Origin: Candidatus Poribacteria bacterium
Lineage (GTDB): Bacteria; Poribacteria; WGA-4E; WGA-3G
Length of the DNA stretch: 64,000 nt
Reading direction: 5' to 3'
Assembly (NCBI GenBank): GCA_022821965.1
Contig: JAJECN010000057.1
Location: 62,001 to 126,000 of the forward strand
Under the pieces are notes generated by a model. It did no database searches, was not told the DNA's origin, and worked only from the letters and a program-made list of their open reading frames with translations. This document shows positions 40,601 to 47,713 of this stretch, one piece after another. The position numbers and the translations under genes are program-made. Within the stretch, counting starts at the first letter, position 1. Every line of letters begins with the position of its first letter.

Positions 40601-40904
40601 TCACGACACCTTGCAGCTGCTCTCGTTTCTCAATTATCCAAATCCGTTTCCGCGCAAAACAACGCTCACTTGTGAATTAACGGCACCTGCGGATTCACTC
40701 GTTGTGAAAATCTATACGCTGAGCGGACGGCTTATCCGAGAACTCTCGGTTCCAGCAACTCCTGGATTTCTTATGGTGGAGTGGGATGGTAGAGACGCTG
40801 ATGGCGTTGAGGTTGCAAATGGCGTTTACTACGCAAAACTCCGGGTTAAGCGCGAAGGCGAAAAAGACATAACTGAAATACTTAAAATGATGAAATTGCG
40901 TTAA
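34674..40904 (+). CDS. porU: PorU-like C25 (gingipain-family) cysteine protease, T9SS component
   Basis: A 2076-aa exported protein with signal peptide ('LGIILSVQILIFLVCISSASA'). The C25 peptidase domain lies at about residues 655-1040: 'YLIVTHSNFLPAAQRLAAW', 'YVVLFGDGTFDFRG', catalytic His H907 in 'YAGHGG' and catalytic Cys C941 in 'LVLSCYNGYF'. The C-terminus carries a sorting-type domain starting 'LNYPNPFPRKTTLTCEL' and ending with 'DGVEVANGVYYAKLRV', as in type IX cargo (type A) and FlgD-like domains. PorU removes the sorting domain of T9SS cargo and links it to the cell surface. This protein is much longer than the usual 1100-1300 aa because of large beta-rich regions between the peptidase and the C-terminus. 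A palindromic repeat is translated at residues ~204-231. porV follows 91 bp downstream. A C25 cargo protease is a possible alternative. Confidence 0.82.
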   Translation: MRIRFRLGIILSVQILIFLVCISSASAEITQVTSTDGITLQFTLPELVTSDVVRDNVRYQEVRYADSRFTNEPGNPKVPVTRVMLGIPATATIEAVDVSTAPMETRSNVRLVPVSIFDVRERDSLHSASQRWMENGSAYRSKANTSFGANSPYPGHPFARIVRKGYIRSQHVIALTLYPVQYIPSARRLQVYSRLTVNIRFSYGSQQSAVSSRSSAVSGSELIADNRQFPIAESEAFERAFSHQLLNAEQAARFRAGRPRIPAAPTLILNGGSETRYKISVEETGVYAVTAASLQHDWGIELIGTDPARLRLTQGNRDIPVYISGAADGSFDPTDAIFFLGHKPENRYSRWNVYWLTVDNSGRIPARIPQVTANPTDQTATQVPTFRSKVTFEEDYLTSNLEFVHTETVSPGDKHGWFDALDFWYWDGIKNGGDSAEMRLEFPLYDVAKSFDPPRISVDLQGGTPVSHEILVSINGVRIQFAKWEQQDTFTVERTLRTWDTLKDDRSGEQNVLSLARVDDNVDDDTTRYPYHVYLNRFYVEYTRLFRAVADELWFISPEPEADSRTRLPGARKLQYKVEAFRDPSVHIFETDGIHLTARMQGVHIESNTTHTGSYNALFQVLDTRRTQFIAVSNTALRQPTHIDIVVPTNLATATQGADYLIVTHSNFLPAAQRLAAWRATPGGGGYRTKVVTTDDIYNTFGDGSVSPKAIKTFLKHAYQSWAPPALTYVVLFGDGTFDFRGVDAEIYAEPPELIGYIPTHYIRTDSFGRTAADHWYATVSGHDEFTDFYIGRLSVENLNQADAIVDKIVAYEQSPPNGDWRRRIISVADDEVSNSGDFIFKKSLDEIAKDHTRLGYETVEVFLEDVIDQVEAHPADYPDLLPQRVAKDRIIEALGEGAVLAQYAGHGGRIVWAHEAIFDNASVDQVEETAKIPFMLVLSCYNGYFDKPGEPSMAEKLLRKERGGIIGMLSATRLTYGRGNDALNRIIFDMLFKRNIRQLGPLSFDSKVELLMTEGTGQIDVMMEYTLFGDPALQIAIANGEIQPAIETKTVAPGDTLRIAAGHVQTATYDAATRTKRFTTNSAFNGTLTVKALFPGKTAIAQGVAGPVRYYTGDVVLTKTLTVSGGAYPAVTFNVPRNIASGDAHVEYYAQSDTTVAVGGDGFTVNIPKILDIQPEVVGEGKFRISIQISDEKEELAQVLLDWRNPQSREWEKVSLVPADPPLAKDGWWTVPEPLNAPTDGSAVRYDFEVTDIDGNTVETGRLQYYPYIYPNLLVVEAERENRIGYGYNTQTGQWYLSADVQVEGGDGDIQTPIEVAFFSGNPDVDNDTLVDDNVEHLGTTRIQPKDWIQRNPLVKSESTSTGKSVYEPDPLNTLPIATATLNLKNQLRAGIYDIFVYVDVTNTETDQPGKVLENDEADNIAYRRLSIDMGVIGEKTSSSQIVSLDRNCIVTAPPGALQGTTVLAIRPLDEQGFINVGAGLPSPYAKTSTERPLAGMSKHTPFPGVSVHGYELVLDTQTESDNEAISEVKLTSPVAIDLSFDLRALSAQLAQELLGGVDSEVVPLGEGTDRLGVADTINTAVVSHARELGIYIFSPTLGNWTRLPSQQLADATGTLQQRMHVTNISEKNIGQSEIREVRIQPEGARTGKYVLFFTGPQTYRLFLAPWDEDPQALDPLEIIAPVEQLANFSTNYQNFRHGFSLNVELDFELPFTFGDVLTFRITSLVQPVTEVEADIGTPQQELRWYASGFRDRNQGTGTLSYIELPPDTTMPEDRWVVFFMNSTEFQVEGERTGVLRSQADGNPFRGTVGELFSYQPYGLRFQITQGDRSFAPGDRFRFETRPVATIRATTDRLGPITLLHTDDTVPPDMQLTIGNQQHFIPGDATDAEPLIGATLTDPSGLDYLTRPLLLEIGSAFGEYERIDPEAYQVTHHPGSNQLVLTYPSPELEPREYEVRLTASDVHGNTDTKRITFRVHDTLQLLSFLNYPNPFPRKTTLTCELTAPADSLVVKIYTLSGRLIRELSVPATPGFLMVEWDGRDADGVEVANGVYYAKLRVKREGEKDITEILKMMKLR
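35283..35367. repeat. TCAGTTATCAG-type repeat translated within porU (copy F)
   Basis: GTCAGCAGTCAGCAGTTAGC on the left and GAGCTGATAGCCGATAACCG on the right match the intergenic palindromes and are read in frame as 'SQQSAVSSRSSAVSGSELIA', a low-complexity linker. Confidence 0.8.
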
Positions 40905-40990
40905 TAGCCGTCAGCCATCAGTCATCAGCGATCAGTCAAGAGGTTTCTGATGAACTCACACCCTCTTTGCTGACTGCTGATAGCCGGAAT
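40905..40990. repeat. TCAGTTATCAG-type palindromic repeat (copy G)
   Basis: TAGCCGTCAGCCATCAGTCA on the left and TGCTGACTGCTGATAGCCGG on the right, with a GAGG / CCTC centre. It fills the gap between the porU-like and porV-like genes. Confidence 0.7.
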
Positions 40991-40995
40991 CCAAT

Positions 40996-42072
40996 ATGGA
41001 AACCATAAAAAAATCTATCTTCTGCTTCATTGTGGCACTAATTGCGTTCTGCGTGTTGACTATTCAACCCGTTGATGCGAGATACACTGCCGATTTCCTA
41101 ACACTTGGTGTTGGAGCCCGCGCACTTGGTATGGGCGGTGCGGGGACTGCTTTAAGCGACAACGCTTACGCACCTTATTGGAATCCAGCTGGGTTGGGAC
41201 AACTCACCCGATATGAAGTCAGTTTCATGCATTCTACACTCAATGAGGCGGATGCCTACGATTTTGTCGGTTATGTCCATCCGCTCAAAAAGCGAGGCGC
41301 GATTGGTGTGAGTTGGCTCCGTGTCGGTGTTGACGATATTCCTATTACCAGTCTACCGGTTGTCAGTCGCCCTGTCGGACCCGCAAACCGTCCAGAGGTA
41401 GTCGGCTCTTTTAACAATACCGACAATGCTTTTCTTTTGGCTTCTGGCTGGAGGCTTCCATCGCGCTACGGTATTGACTTCCACTTGGGTGGCACGCTCA
41501 AGCTTCTCTATATGAGTGGATATCGGAGTACAAACGCTATCGGTGGTGGCGCAGATATAGGTTTCGTTGCGATGACAAATCGGGAAAAACCGCATCAGTT
41601 AATGCTTGGGCTGCAGGTGAGCGATGTCTTTACGACAAAACTCTACTGGAACACCCCACCGCTATCGGCAGATCAGACATCACACACTGAAACGATACTA
41701 CCACACCTCAAAATCGGTATCGCTACGGTCCATAGACTCCCCATTTTCCGAAGTGTGCTTATTGTGGCACTGGATACCTACGTCCAAAATCGGGGTGGTT
41801 TGGAGACTGAACCTGAACCTGCCGTTGAGATACCACAGGGGAGTCCAGTTGAGTTGCATGCGGGTGCTGAATGGACACTCTTTGATCTGCTTTCTTTACG
41901 GATTGGACTCTCAGAACGGAGTGGGAGCCTTGAGAGTGTTCGCCAATTGACAGCGGGGGTTGGATTGAATCTCCGATTCGTCACAGGTGCCGGGGCAGGA
42001 TTAGACTATGCGTTCGCAAATCATCCAGCATTAGGCGGCAGTCATCGTATATCTCTCAGAATTAGATTTTAG
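40996..42072 (+). CDS. porV: PorV-like T9SS outer-membrane protein
   Basis: A 358-aa outer-membrane beta-barrel of the PorV/UPF0164 group. A signal peptide ('SIFCFIVALIAFCVLTIQPV') is followed by the characteristic mature start 'FLTLGVGARALGMGGAGTAL' and 'DNAYAPYWNPAGLGQL'. The chain ends in an aromatic-terminated strand ('SHRISLRIRF'), typical of barrels inserted by the BAM machinery. In T9SS, PorV shuttles cargo from the SprA translocon to PorU. Location directly after the C25 gene supports this. It could also be a PorQ/FadL-like paralogue. Confidence 0.8.
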   Translation: METIKKSIFCFIVALIAFCVLTIQPVDARYTADFLTLGVGARALGMGGAGTALSDNAYAPYWNPAGLGQLTRYEVSFMHSTLNEADAYDFVGYVHPLKKRGAIGVSWLRVGVDDIPITSLPVVSRPVGPANRPEVVGSFNNTDNAFLLASGWRLPSRYGIDFHLGGTLKLLYMSGYRSTNAIGGGADIGFVAMTNREKPHQLMLGLQVSDVFTTKLYWNTPPLSADQTSHTETILPHLKIGIATVHRLPIFRSVLIVALDTYVQNRGGLETEPEPAVEIPQGSPVELHAGAEWTLFDLLSLRIGLSERSGSLESVRQLTAGVGLNLRFVTGAGAGLDYAFANHPALGGSHRISLRIRF

Positions 42073-42105
42073 ATGGCAGTCAGCCGTCAGCTGTCGGAAA
42101 CCGTC
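42070..42105. repeat. TCAGTTATCAG-type repeat (copy H, partial)
   Basis: GATGGCAGTCAGCCGTCAGC followed by TGTCGGAAACCGTCAG directly after the porV-like stop; one arm of the repeat family. Confidence 0.5.
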
Positions 42106-42155
42106 AGAAAGAGATTTCGTTTCATTGAAATCTTCTTTCTCCGATGATCTATAAC

Positions 42156-42211
42156 TTTAACCAACAACTCGTCTACCGATACTTTTGCTAAGGCGCAAGT
42201 TGTTGGTTAAA
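42156..42211. terminator. Hairpin between convergent genes
   Basis: A 14-bp perfect stem TTTAACCAACAACT (42156-42169) / AGTTGTTGGTTAAA (42198-42211) followed by a T-rich stretch on the plus strand. It lies between the porV-like gene (+) and the WD40 gene (-). A second stem-loop (42107-42141, GAAAGAGATTTC / GAAATCTTCTTTC) lies just upstream. The loop is long for a classical terminator. Confidence 0.55.
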
Positions 42212-42224
42212 ACTATTTTCTTTT

Positions 42225-44453
42225 TTATTCATCTATTACGGGCGCGTCCTTGATAATTTTCTTCCAATCCCACACAAGGATCGTGCCGTCCGTCCCTGTG
42301 CTGACGAGTGTTTTTCCATCCGGCGAGAACATCAGTGTTTCGACTTGTCCGGTATGCCCTTTGAGTGTGGTAAGTTTATCTCCAGTTGCCAGATTCCACA
42401 ACTCGATTTCACTTGTTCTAAGTCCAGTAACAAGCACGGTATTATCTGGTGAAAACACTAAGGATATGGCACCGTGGGGTACTTCTTTAAAATGGGTCTG
42501 CTTACGACCGCCTAACAAACGGATTTTTTTCTCACTTCCCACAGCAAGCAGGGTGCTATCTGAAGAAAATGCTAAGGCTGTGATAGGGTCTTGATACGTA
42601 GTCCGAAACCCACCGCCGGGTATCTTCTTTGCTGTTTCATCTAAATCTTGTCCTGCAAAGAACGGGGCTAATGGAACACCCATTTCTGTATCCCACATCT
42701 GAACATTTCCACCCAGAGTTCCGCTGACAATTTTTTTGCCGTCAGGTGAGAATACCAAAGCACTGATCTCAGGGTTTACATCTGGCAGCATGTTGGGCAT
42801 GGTCTTCAGCTTTGCATCTGAGAGCCGGATATCGAACGAAGCTCCTTTTTCTAACCGCCATAGGCGGATCCTACCCAAACTCCCAAAGGCTACTGTTTTT
42901 CCATCGGGTGAGAACGTCAGATTTGAAGGACCGCTTCTTTCTGTCAAAGTTACGACCTCATGTCCGGTACTTACGTCTTTAATTACGCGAACCAACGGAT
43001 CTGGTTTCCACCAACCGTAGGAGTATCCCAAACCGAAACCTGAATCAAAAATCATACTGCTTTTTGTTCCGACACTGGCAAACTGCTTCCCATCCGCCGA
43101 AAACGCTGAGGTTCTGAGCCAATCGCTATGCTCTGTACTCTGATTTGTAGCTCCTCGCGATGTCTTCAGATCCCAAAAGGTAATTACCCCGTTGAATGCT
43201 GCACTTACAAGCGTCGCACTGTCTTTAAAGAAGGCGATTGATTTCACATACTCCGTGTGTCCGGTGATATGAGTTGTTAGTGGATCTCCAGTTTCGGTGT
43301 TCCAAAACTTGACTGTGCCATCCGCGCTCGCGCTTGCGAGCGTTTCTCCATCCGGTGAAAACGCCAGGGCGGTAATACCGTTGAGATGTCCAGTGAACGT
43401 AGCGATCGGTTCGCTTGTATCGGTATCCCACAGCTGCACGGTCTTATCGGTGCCCCCGCTTGCGAGCGTTTTTCCGTCCGGTGAGAATGCTAATACGTTT
43501 GCCCAACCTGTGTGTTTCTGGAGGATAGTCGGTTTCTTGCTGGTGAGATCCCATAAACGCACGGTTGAATCGGCACCTCCACTGGCGAGTTTTGTTCCAT
43601 CGGGCGAAAATGCTAACGCTAATACATAAGTTTTCTGCCCTCTTCGACGGGGTGGAGAACGAAGGGAAGGATTGTCTAACGGCATAAACGACAAATGTAT
43701 GTGCCCTCTGAGGCTAAATAGCTTTTTACCAGTCGTTGTGTCCCACAAATGAATTCTCCCATCTTTCTTTCCAACTGCAGCTTTGTCGTGCGTAAGCGCG
43801 TAAGATTCGGGAAGATGTCTTGTTCCCGATTTAGGTTGTCCTTCGAGATCTCTCCTATCTACCTTTCCAGTCTCAATATAGAACGTGCTAACTGTGCACC
43901 CAGCTAAACTGCTAAGCGTTTTGCTGTCTTCTGAGAATTGAAGTGCTGAGGCAGGACGCTTCGCATCGGCGAGTGGCACTTTGCGACCGCTCGCTGTTTC
44001 CCATAGTTGAGATTCCGATTCCCAAAACTTACCACCTCCGCTGGCAAGAAAACGCCCATCAGGCGAAAGTGCAAGAGATTGGCATACACCGGGGAACAGA
44101 GATATTTCCTTTCCTGTTTTTACATCGTACAACCACACGCCGATATCACCACCTACCGCGAGTTGCGTGCCATCTGGTGAGAATTGAAGCACGCTGATTC
44201 CGCCTTTTCCGAGACGTGCTTTCGCCTCTTTGGGGAGTGTCCATTGTGAATAGTCTTTGAGGGTTTGACCTGTTTGTGCTTCAGCAAGATGATTTCCAAT
44301 ACTTAATATTAGAAAGATGGAGGTGACGATTATCCAAAAAATGAACGGCTTACTGCTGGACAGTGCGATGGGTTTGAGGCAGGAAATCTTCCGGCTGGCA
44401 TTTTTTATCAGATGTGGCATAATCTGAAAATTTGTTGAAATTCGCCTTATCAT
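42225..44453 (-). CDS. Membrane-anchored WD40 protein, sigma-less paralogue of the upstream gene
   Basis: A 742-aa protein with an N-terminal membrane segment ('PFIFWIIVTSIFLILSIGNH') and at least ten WD40-type repeats ('LAFSPDGTKLASGGADSTVR', 'LAFSPDGETLASASADGTVK'). Its first 50 residues align with the linker and membrane segment of the sigma-WD40 protein encoded just upstream ('NFQIMPHLIKN' against 'HFQITPTLAEN'; 'KPFIFWIIV' against 'KPFFPWAIA'), and its propeller shares 'LPKEAKARLGKGG'. It therefore appears to be a duplicate that lost the sigma domain. The start is supported by AAGGAGAA (spacing 6). It lies 32 bp downstream of the sigma-WD40 gene, probably the same operon. Likely an interaction or sensing module. 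Confidence 0.85.
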   Translation of the reverse strand: MIRRISTNFQIMPHLIKNASRKISCLKPIALSSSKPFIFWIIVTSIFLILSIGNHLAEAQTGQTLKDYSQWTLPKEAKARLGKGGISVLQFSPDGTQLAVGGDIGVWLYDVKTGKEISLFPGVCQSLALSPDGRFLASGGGKFWESESQLWETASGRKVPLADAKRPASALQFSEDSKTLSSLAGCTVSTFYIETGKVDRRDLEGQPKSGTRHLPESYALTHDKAAVGKKDGRIHLWDTTTGKKLFSLRGHIHLSFMPLDNPSLRSPPRRRGQKTYVLALAFSPDGTKLASGGADSTVRLWDLTSKKPTILQKHTGWANVLAFSPDGKTLASGGTDKTVQLWDTDTSEPIATFTGHLNGITALAFSPDGETLASASADGTVKFWNTETGDPLTTHITGHTEYVKSIAFFKDSATLVSAAFNGVITFWDLKTSRGATNQSTEHSDWLRTSAFSADGKQFASVGTKSSMIFDSGFGLGYSYGWWKPDPLVRVIKDVSTGHEVVTLTERSGPSNLTFSPDGKTVAFGSLGRIRLWRLEKGASFDIRLSDAKLKTMPNMLPDVNPEISALVFSPDGKKIVSGTLGGNVQMWDTEMGVPLAPFFAGQDLDETAKKIPGGGFRTTYQDPITALAFSSDSTLLAVGSEKKIRLLGGRKQTHFKEVPHGAISLVFSPDNTVLVTGLRTSEIELWNLATGDKLTTLKGHTGQVETLMFSPDGKTLVSTGTDGTILVWDWKKIIKDAPVIDE

Positions 44454-44485
44454 CGGTTTCTCCTTATAAACTCTTAGAAACGGTA

Positions 44486-47400
44486 TTACTTATCTTTTGC
44501 AGGCAAGCTTTTGATGATTTTATCCCAATCCCACACGAGAATTGTGCCGTCCTGTCCTGTACTAACGAGTGTTTTGCCATCCGGTGAAAAGGCTAACGTT
44601 TCTACCATTAAGGTATGTCCATTGAGAGTGGTGATTTTTTCTCCTATTGTCATATCGAATAATTCAATTCTGCCATTTCTAAGTCCCGCGACGAGAACAG
44701 TGTCATCAGGTGAAAAGGCTAACGATTCGGTGCCGCGTGGTACATCTTTAAGGCGAGGCTGCTTACTGCTACCCAATAAGCGGATTTTTTGTTGACTTCC
44801 GACGGCGAGCAATGCCCCATTTGAGGAGAACGCTAACGCTGTAATCGAATCTTCAAATCTCACGGTAAAATTGCCAGGTCCTGCCTTATCCTCCACCTCC
44901 TGGCCTGCAAGGAAGGGAGCTAGCTCAACACCCGTTTCTGGATCCCACATCTGAACCTTTCCACCTATGGCTCCACTAACAAGTTTTTTCCCATCCGGTG
45001 AGAACGTCAAAACCGTGACTTCATTTAGCATTTGAGCCATCATGTGCTGATTGACCCTCTCGTCATTATTGTTTGGTTCCAAGGGTCGGATAGTAAGCAC
45101 ATCGCTCGTTTCCGTATGCCATACACAAATTTCACCGAAACCGGAGAAGGCTACCTTTTTTCCGTCAGGCGAAAAAGCCATACCTGCTTTTTGATTAATT
45201 CCGCCAACTGTCTTTGTTTGGGTAGCTAATTCATGTCCTGTCGTTACATCCGTCAGACGGAGTAGATGGTCTGGTACCCGCGTGGTGACAACCTTACCAT
45301 AACCGGTATTAAAGAATGTGGCGGATTTTGCACCGGTGCTAATGAGTTTCGTTCCATCCGGCGAAAACACTGAAGTCAATAAGAAATCGGGAGGGACTAT
45401 CGTTTGGACTCCGGTTTTTTGTGATGTCTTCAGGTCCCACGAGGTAATTACGCCGTTAAAGCCAACGCTGGCGAGTGTAGAGCTGTCTTCAAAGAAGGAA
45501 ACGGCTTTCACCCACTCTGTATGCGCTGTGAGCCGGATCGGTAGCAATGTTTTGGTGGTTGTGTTCCAAAAATGGATTGTGCCGTCCATACTTCCACTGG
45601 CGAGGGTACGCCCGTCTGGTGAAAATGTGAGTGCTGCAATACCCTTGATATGCTCATTGAACGTTGCGAGGTGCGCGCCAGTCGCAGTATCCCATAGCTG
45701 CACGGTCTTATCGGTGCCCCCGCTTGCGAGCATTTTTCCATCCGGTGAGAACGCTAAAGCGTTTATCGAACCTGTGTGTTTTCGGAGGGTAACTAATTCG
45801 TCGTTGGTGAAAGTATCCCATAATCGCACCGTTTTATCCTTACTTCCACTGGCAAGTTTTGTTCCATCCGGTGAAAATGCTAAAGCTAACACAGAGTTGG
45901 GGGTGCCGTCTATAAATTGCACCTGCTCATTTATTTCAAGCTGCCACTGATTCTTCTCTGGTGGAACCTCCTCATTTACTTCAAATGGTAACAATTCCTG
46001 AATCTCTCCTGGTGGAGCCTCCATATTTAGTTCAAATGGTAACAATTTCTGAATTTCGCCTGTATGTCCGCTAAGGGTCGCTAACTTTTCCCCTGTCATT
46101 GTGTTTCCGAGTTCGATCTTTCCGTCTTGCCTGCCAACTGCAAATTTATCCGCTGTGAGAGCGTAGGATTGAGGCGAGTTTGTCGGGTTTACTGTTTTCT
46201 CAATCTTCTTCACATTGCTCTCACCTGTTTCAACATCTAAACTGACAATAGTCTCTTTCCTGTTGCTCAAACTGACGATTGTTTTGCCATCTTTAGAAAA
46301 GTGCAATGCTGCGGGAAAAGGAAGTTTCTCAATATGCGGCATTTTCTGACCGGTGGCTATCTCCCATAACTGAAGTCCGGAGCGGCTACCGCTTGCGATG
46401 AATCGTTCATCAGACGAAAAAGCGAGGGACCGGCACATACCAGGGAACATAGAAATCTCTTTACCTGTTTGAACATCGTAAATCCATATACCGATATCAC
46501 TACCGACTGCGAGTTGCGTGCCAGTTGGTGAGAATTGAAGTGCATTGATGCCCCCCTTTCCGAGGCGCGCTTTCGCCTCTTTGGGGAGTGCCCATTGTGA
46601 GTAGTCTTTGCTGATTTCGTCTGTTTTCGCTTCAGCAATCAGTGCTGAGACATCATCGGATTGCTGTTCACGGGTTTTGTTGTGCTTGCTTGATACGTCA
46701 GGGTTTCTGGGCTGTGTTCGGGCATCTGTTTTGACCGCGAGCTTCAACACAAGGGGTGTCTCAATGATGTCAATCTTCATCTCCGAGGTGGCGTTGAAAT
46801 TATAGGGTTGCTGGAAATGGATTGCGTATTGATGGGTTCCAATACCCAGCATTAGCAAAACTACTGCCATTGTGGAGGCTGCAATTGCCCACGGGAAAAA
46901 CGGTTTACCGCCGGTCGGTGCAGTCGGTTTGATACGGGAAACCTCACGCATGATGTTTTCGGCGAGGGTGGGTGTGATTTGGAAGTGTTCTAAAGCCTCT
47001 CTGATTATCGGTTCTTCCTTTTTTAAACGCTGCTGTGCGCGACGGAGACGACTTTTAATCGTATTTGCGGAGACCCCTAAAAACGCGCCAATCTCTGGAC
47101 AGGACATCTCCGCGAAGTAGTGGAGCGTGATGACCGTGCGTTCACTCTCTTGGAGTTTCGCGAGCAGCTTTTTAACGACATCGCGCTGTGCTTCTGCAGT
47201 TGTGCGTTCATTTTCCTCGGTGACATATCTCGAATACGCTGCCTTTTGTAACTGCTCGTTATCTATCTCTTCCAATTGCTCCAGCGGCTGTGTTCTCAAC
47301 CGCTTTTTACGTAGCCAAGAGTTACAACGATTTGCAGCAATGACATAAAGCCAACTCACGAAACGTTGGGGTTTTTTCAGTGTTGCGAGTTTCTTGTATG

Positions 47401-47566
47401 CTTTCAGGAAGGTATCTTGTGTAATCTCTTCGGCAATGTGAAAATCCCCGATTTTCCGCCACGCGAGTGCGTGAACTTGCTTTTGGTATTTTCTCACAAG
47501 CGCGGCAAAGGCGTTATCGTCGCCTTCAAGGACGCGTTGGATGAGTTCAGCATCGTTATTTTTCAT
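44486..47566 (-). CDS. ECF sigma factor fused to membrane segment and WD40 propeller
   Basis: A 1026-aa fusion. Residues about 1-190 form an ECF sigma-70: region 2 'FAALVRKYQKQVHALAW', 'AEEITQDTFLKAYKKLATL', 'FVSWLYVIAANRCNSWLRKK', then region 4 'TVITLHYFAEMSCPEIGAFL' and 'GVSANTIKSRLRRAQQRLK'. A single membrane segment follows ('PFFPWAIAASTMAVVLLMLG'), then a large WD40 region to the end. Such architecture would hold the sigma factor at the membrane with a propeller on the far side. ATG at 47566 is preferred over 47608 because GGAGG lies 7 nt upstream. Within the propeller a short unit ('GEIQKLLPFELN' / 'GEIQELLPFEVN') is tandemly duplicated. Target genes unknown; a sigma-less paralogue follows. 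Confidence 0.9.
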   Translation of the reverse strand: MKNNDAELIQRVLEGDDNAFAALVRKYQKQVHALAWRKIGDFHIAEEITQDTFLKAYKKLATLKKPQRFVSWLYVIAANRCNSWLRKKRLRTQPLEQLEEIDNEQLQKAAYSRYVTEENERTTAEAQRDVVKKLLAKLQESERTVITLHYFAEMSCPEIGAFLGVSANTIKSRLRRAQQRLKKEEPIIREALEHFQITPTLAENIMREVSRIKPTAPTGGKPFFPWAIAASTMAVVLLMLGIGTHQYAIHFQQPYNFNATSEMKIDIIETPLVLKLAVKTDARTQPRNPDVSSKHNKTREQQSDDVSALIAEAKTDEISKDYSQWALPKEAKARLGKGGINALQFSPTGTQLAVGSDIGIWIYDVQTGKEISMFPGMCRSLAFSSDERFIASGSRSGLQLWEIATGQKMPHIEKLPFPAALHFSKDGKTIVSLSNRKETIVSLDVETGESNVKKIEKTVNPTNSPQSYALTADKFAVGRQDGKIELGNTMTGEKLATLSGHTGEIQKLLPFELNMEAPPGEIQELLPFEVNEEVPPEKNQWQLEINEQVQFIDGTPNSVLALAFSPDGTKLASGSKDKTVRLWDTFTNDELVTLRKHTGSINALAFSPDGKMLASGGTDKTVQLWDTATGAHLATFNEHIKGIAALTFSPDGRTLASGSMDGTIHFWNTTTKTLLPIRLTAHTEWVKAVSFFEDSSTLASVGFNGVITSWDLKTSQKTGVQTIVPPDFLLTSVFSPDGTKLISTGAKSATFFNTGYGKVVTTRVPDHLLRLTDVTTGHELATQTKTVGGINQKAGMAFSPDGKKVAFSGFGEICVWHTETSDVLTIRPLEPNNNDERVNQHMMAQMLNEVTVLTFSPDGKKLVSGAIGGKVQMWDPETGVELAPFLAGQEVEDKAGPGNFTVRFEDSITALAFSSNGALLAVGSQQKIRLLGSSKQPRLKDVPRGTESLAFSPDDTVLVAGLRNGRIELFDMTIGEKITTLNGHTLMVETLAFSPDGKTLVSTGQDGTILVWDWDKIIKSLPAKDK
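45950..46062. repeat. Tandem direct repeat inside sigma-WD40 gene
   Basis: Two neighbouring copies of TTCAAATGGTAACAATT (about 45978 and 46031) with similar flanks encode duplicated 'LLPFE-N-E-PP' units on the minus strand. A third, more diverged unit is adjacent. Confidence 0.7.
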
Positions 47567-47713
47567 CAGTCGCCTCCAACAAAGAATCGTTTCGTATTGT
47601 GCCTTCATATCTGGTGACGCTGTTTAGAGGTGGTACGGGTGCATAATTCTGCAAAAAATAGGGGTGGGTTCGGTTTTTCTTCTTTAATCTGCTGATGGTT
47701 GAGAGTTAGTAAA

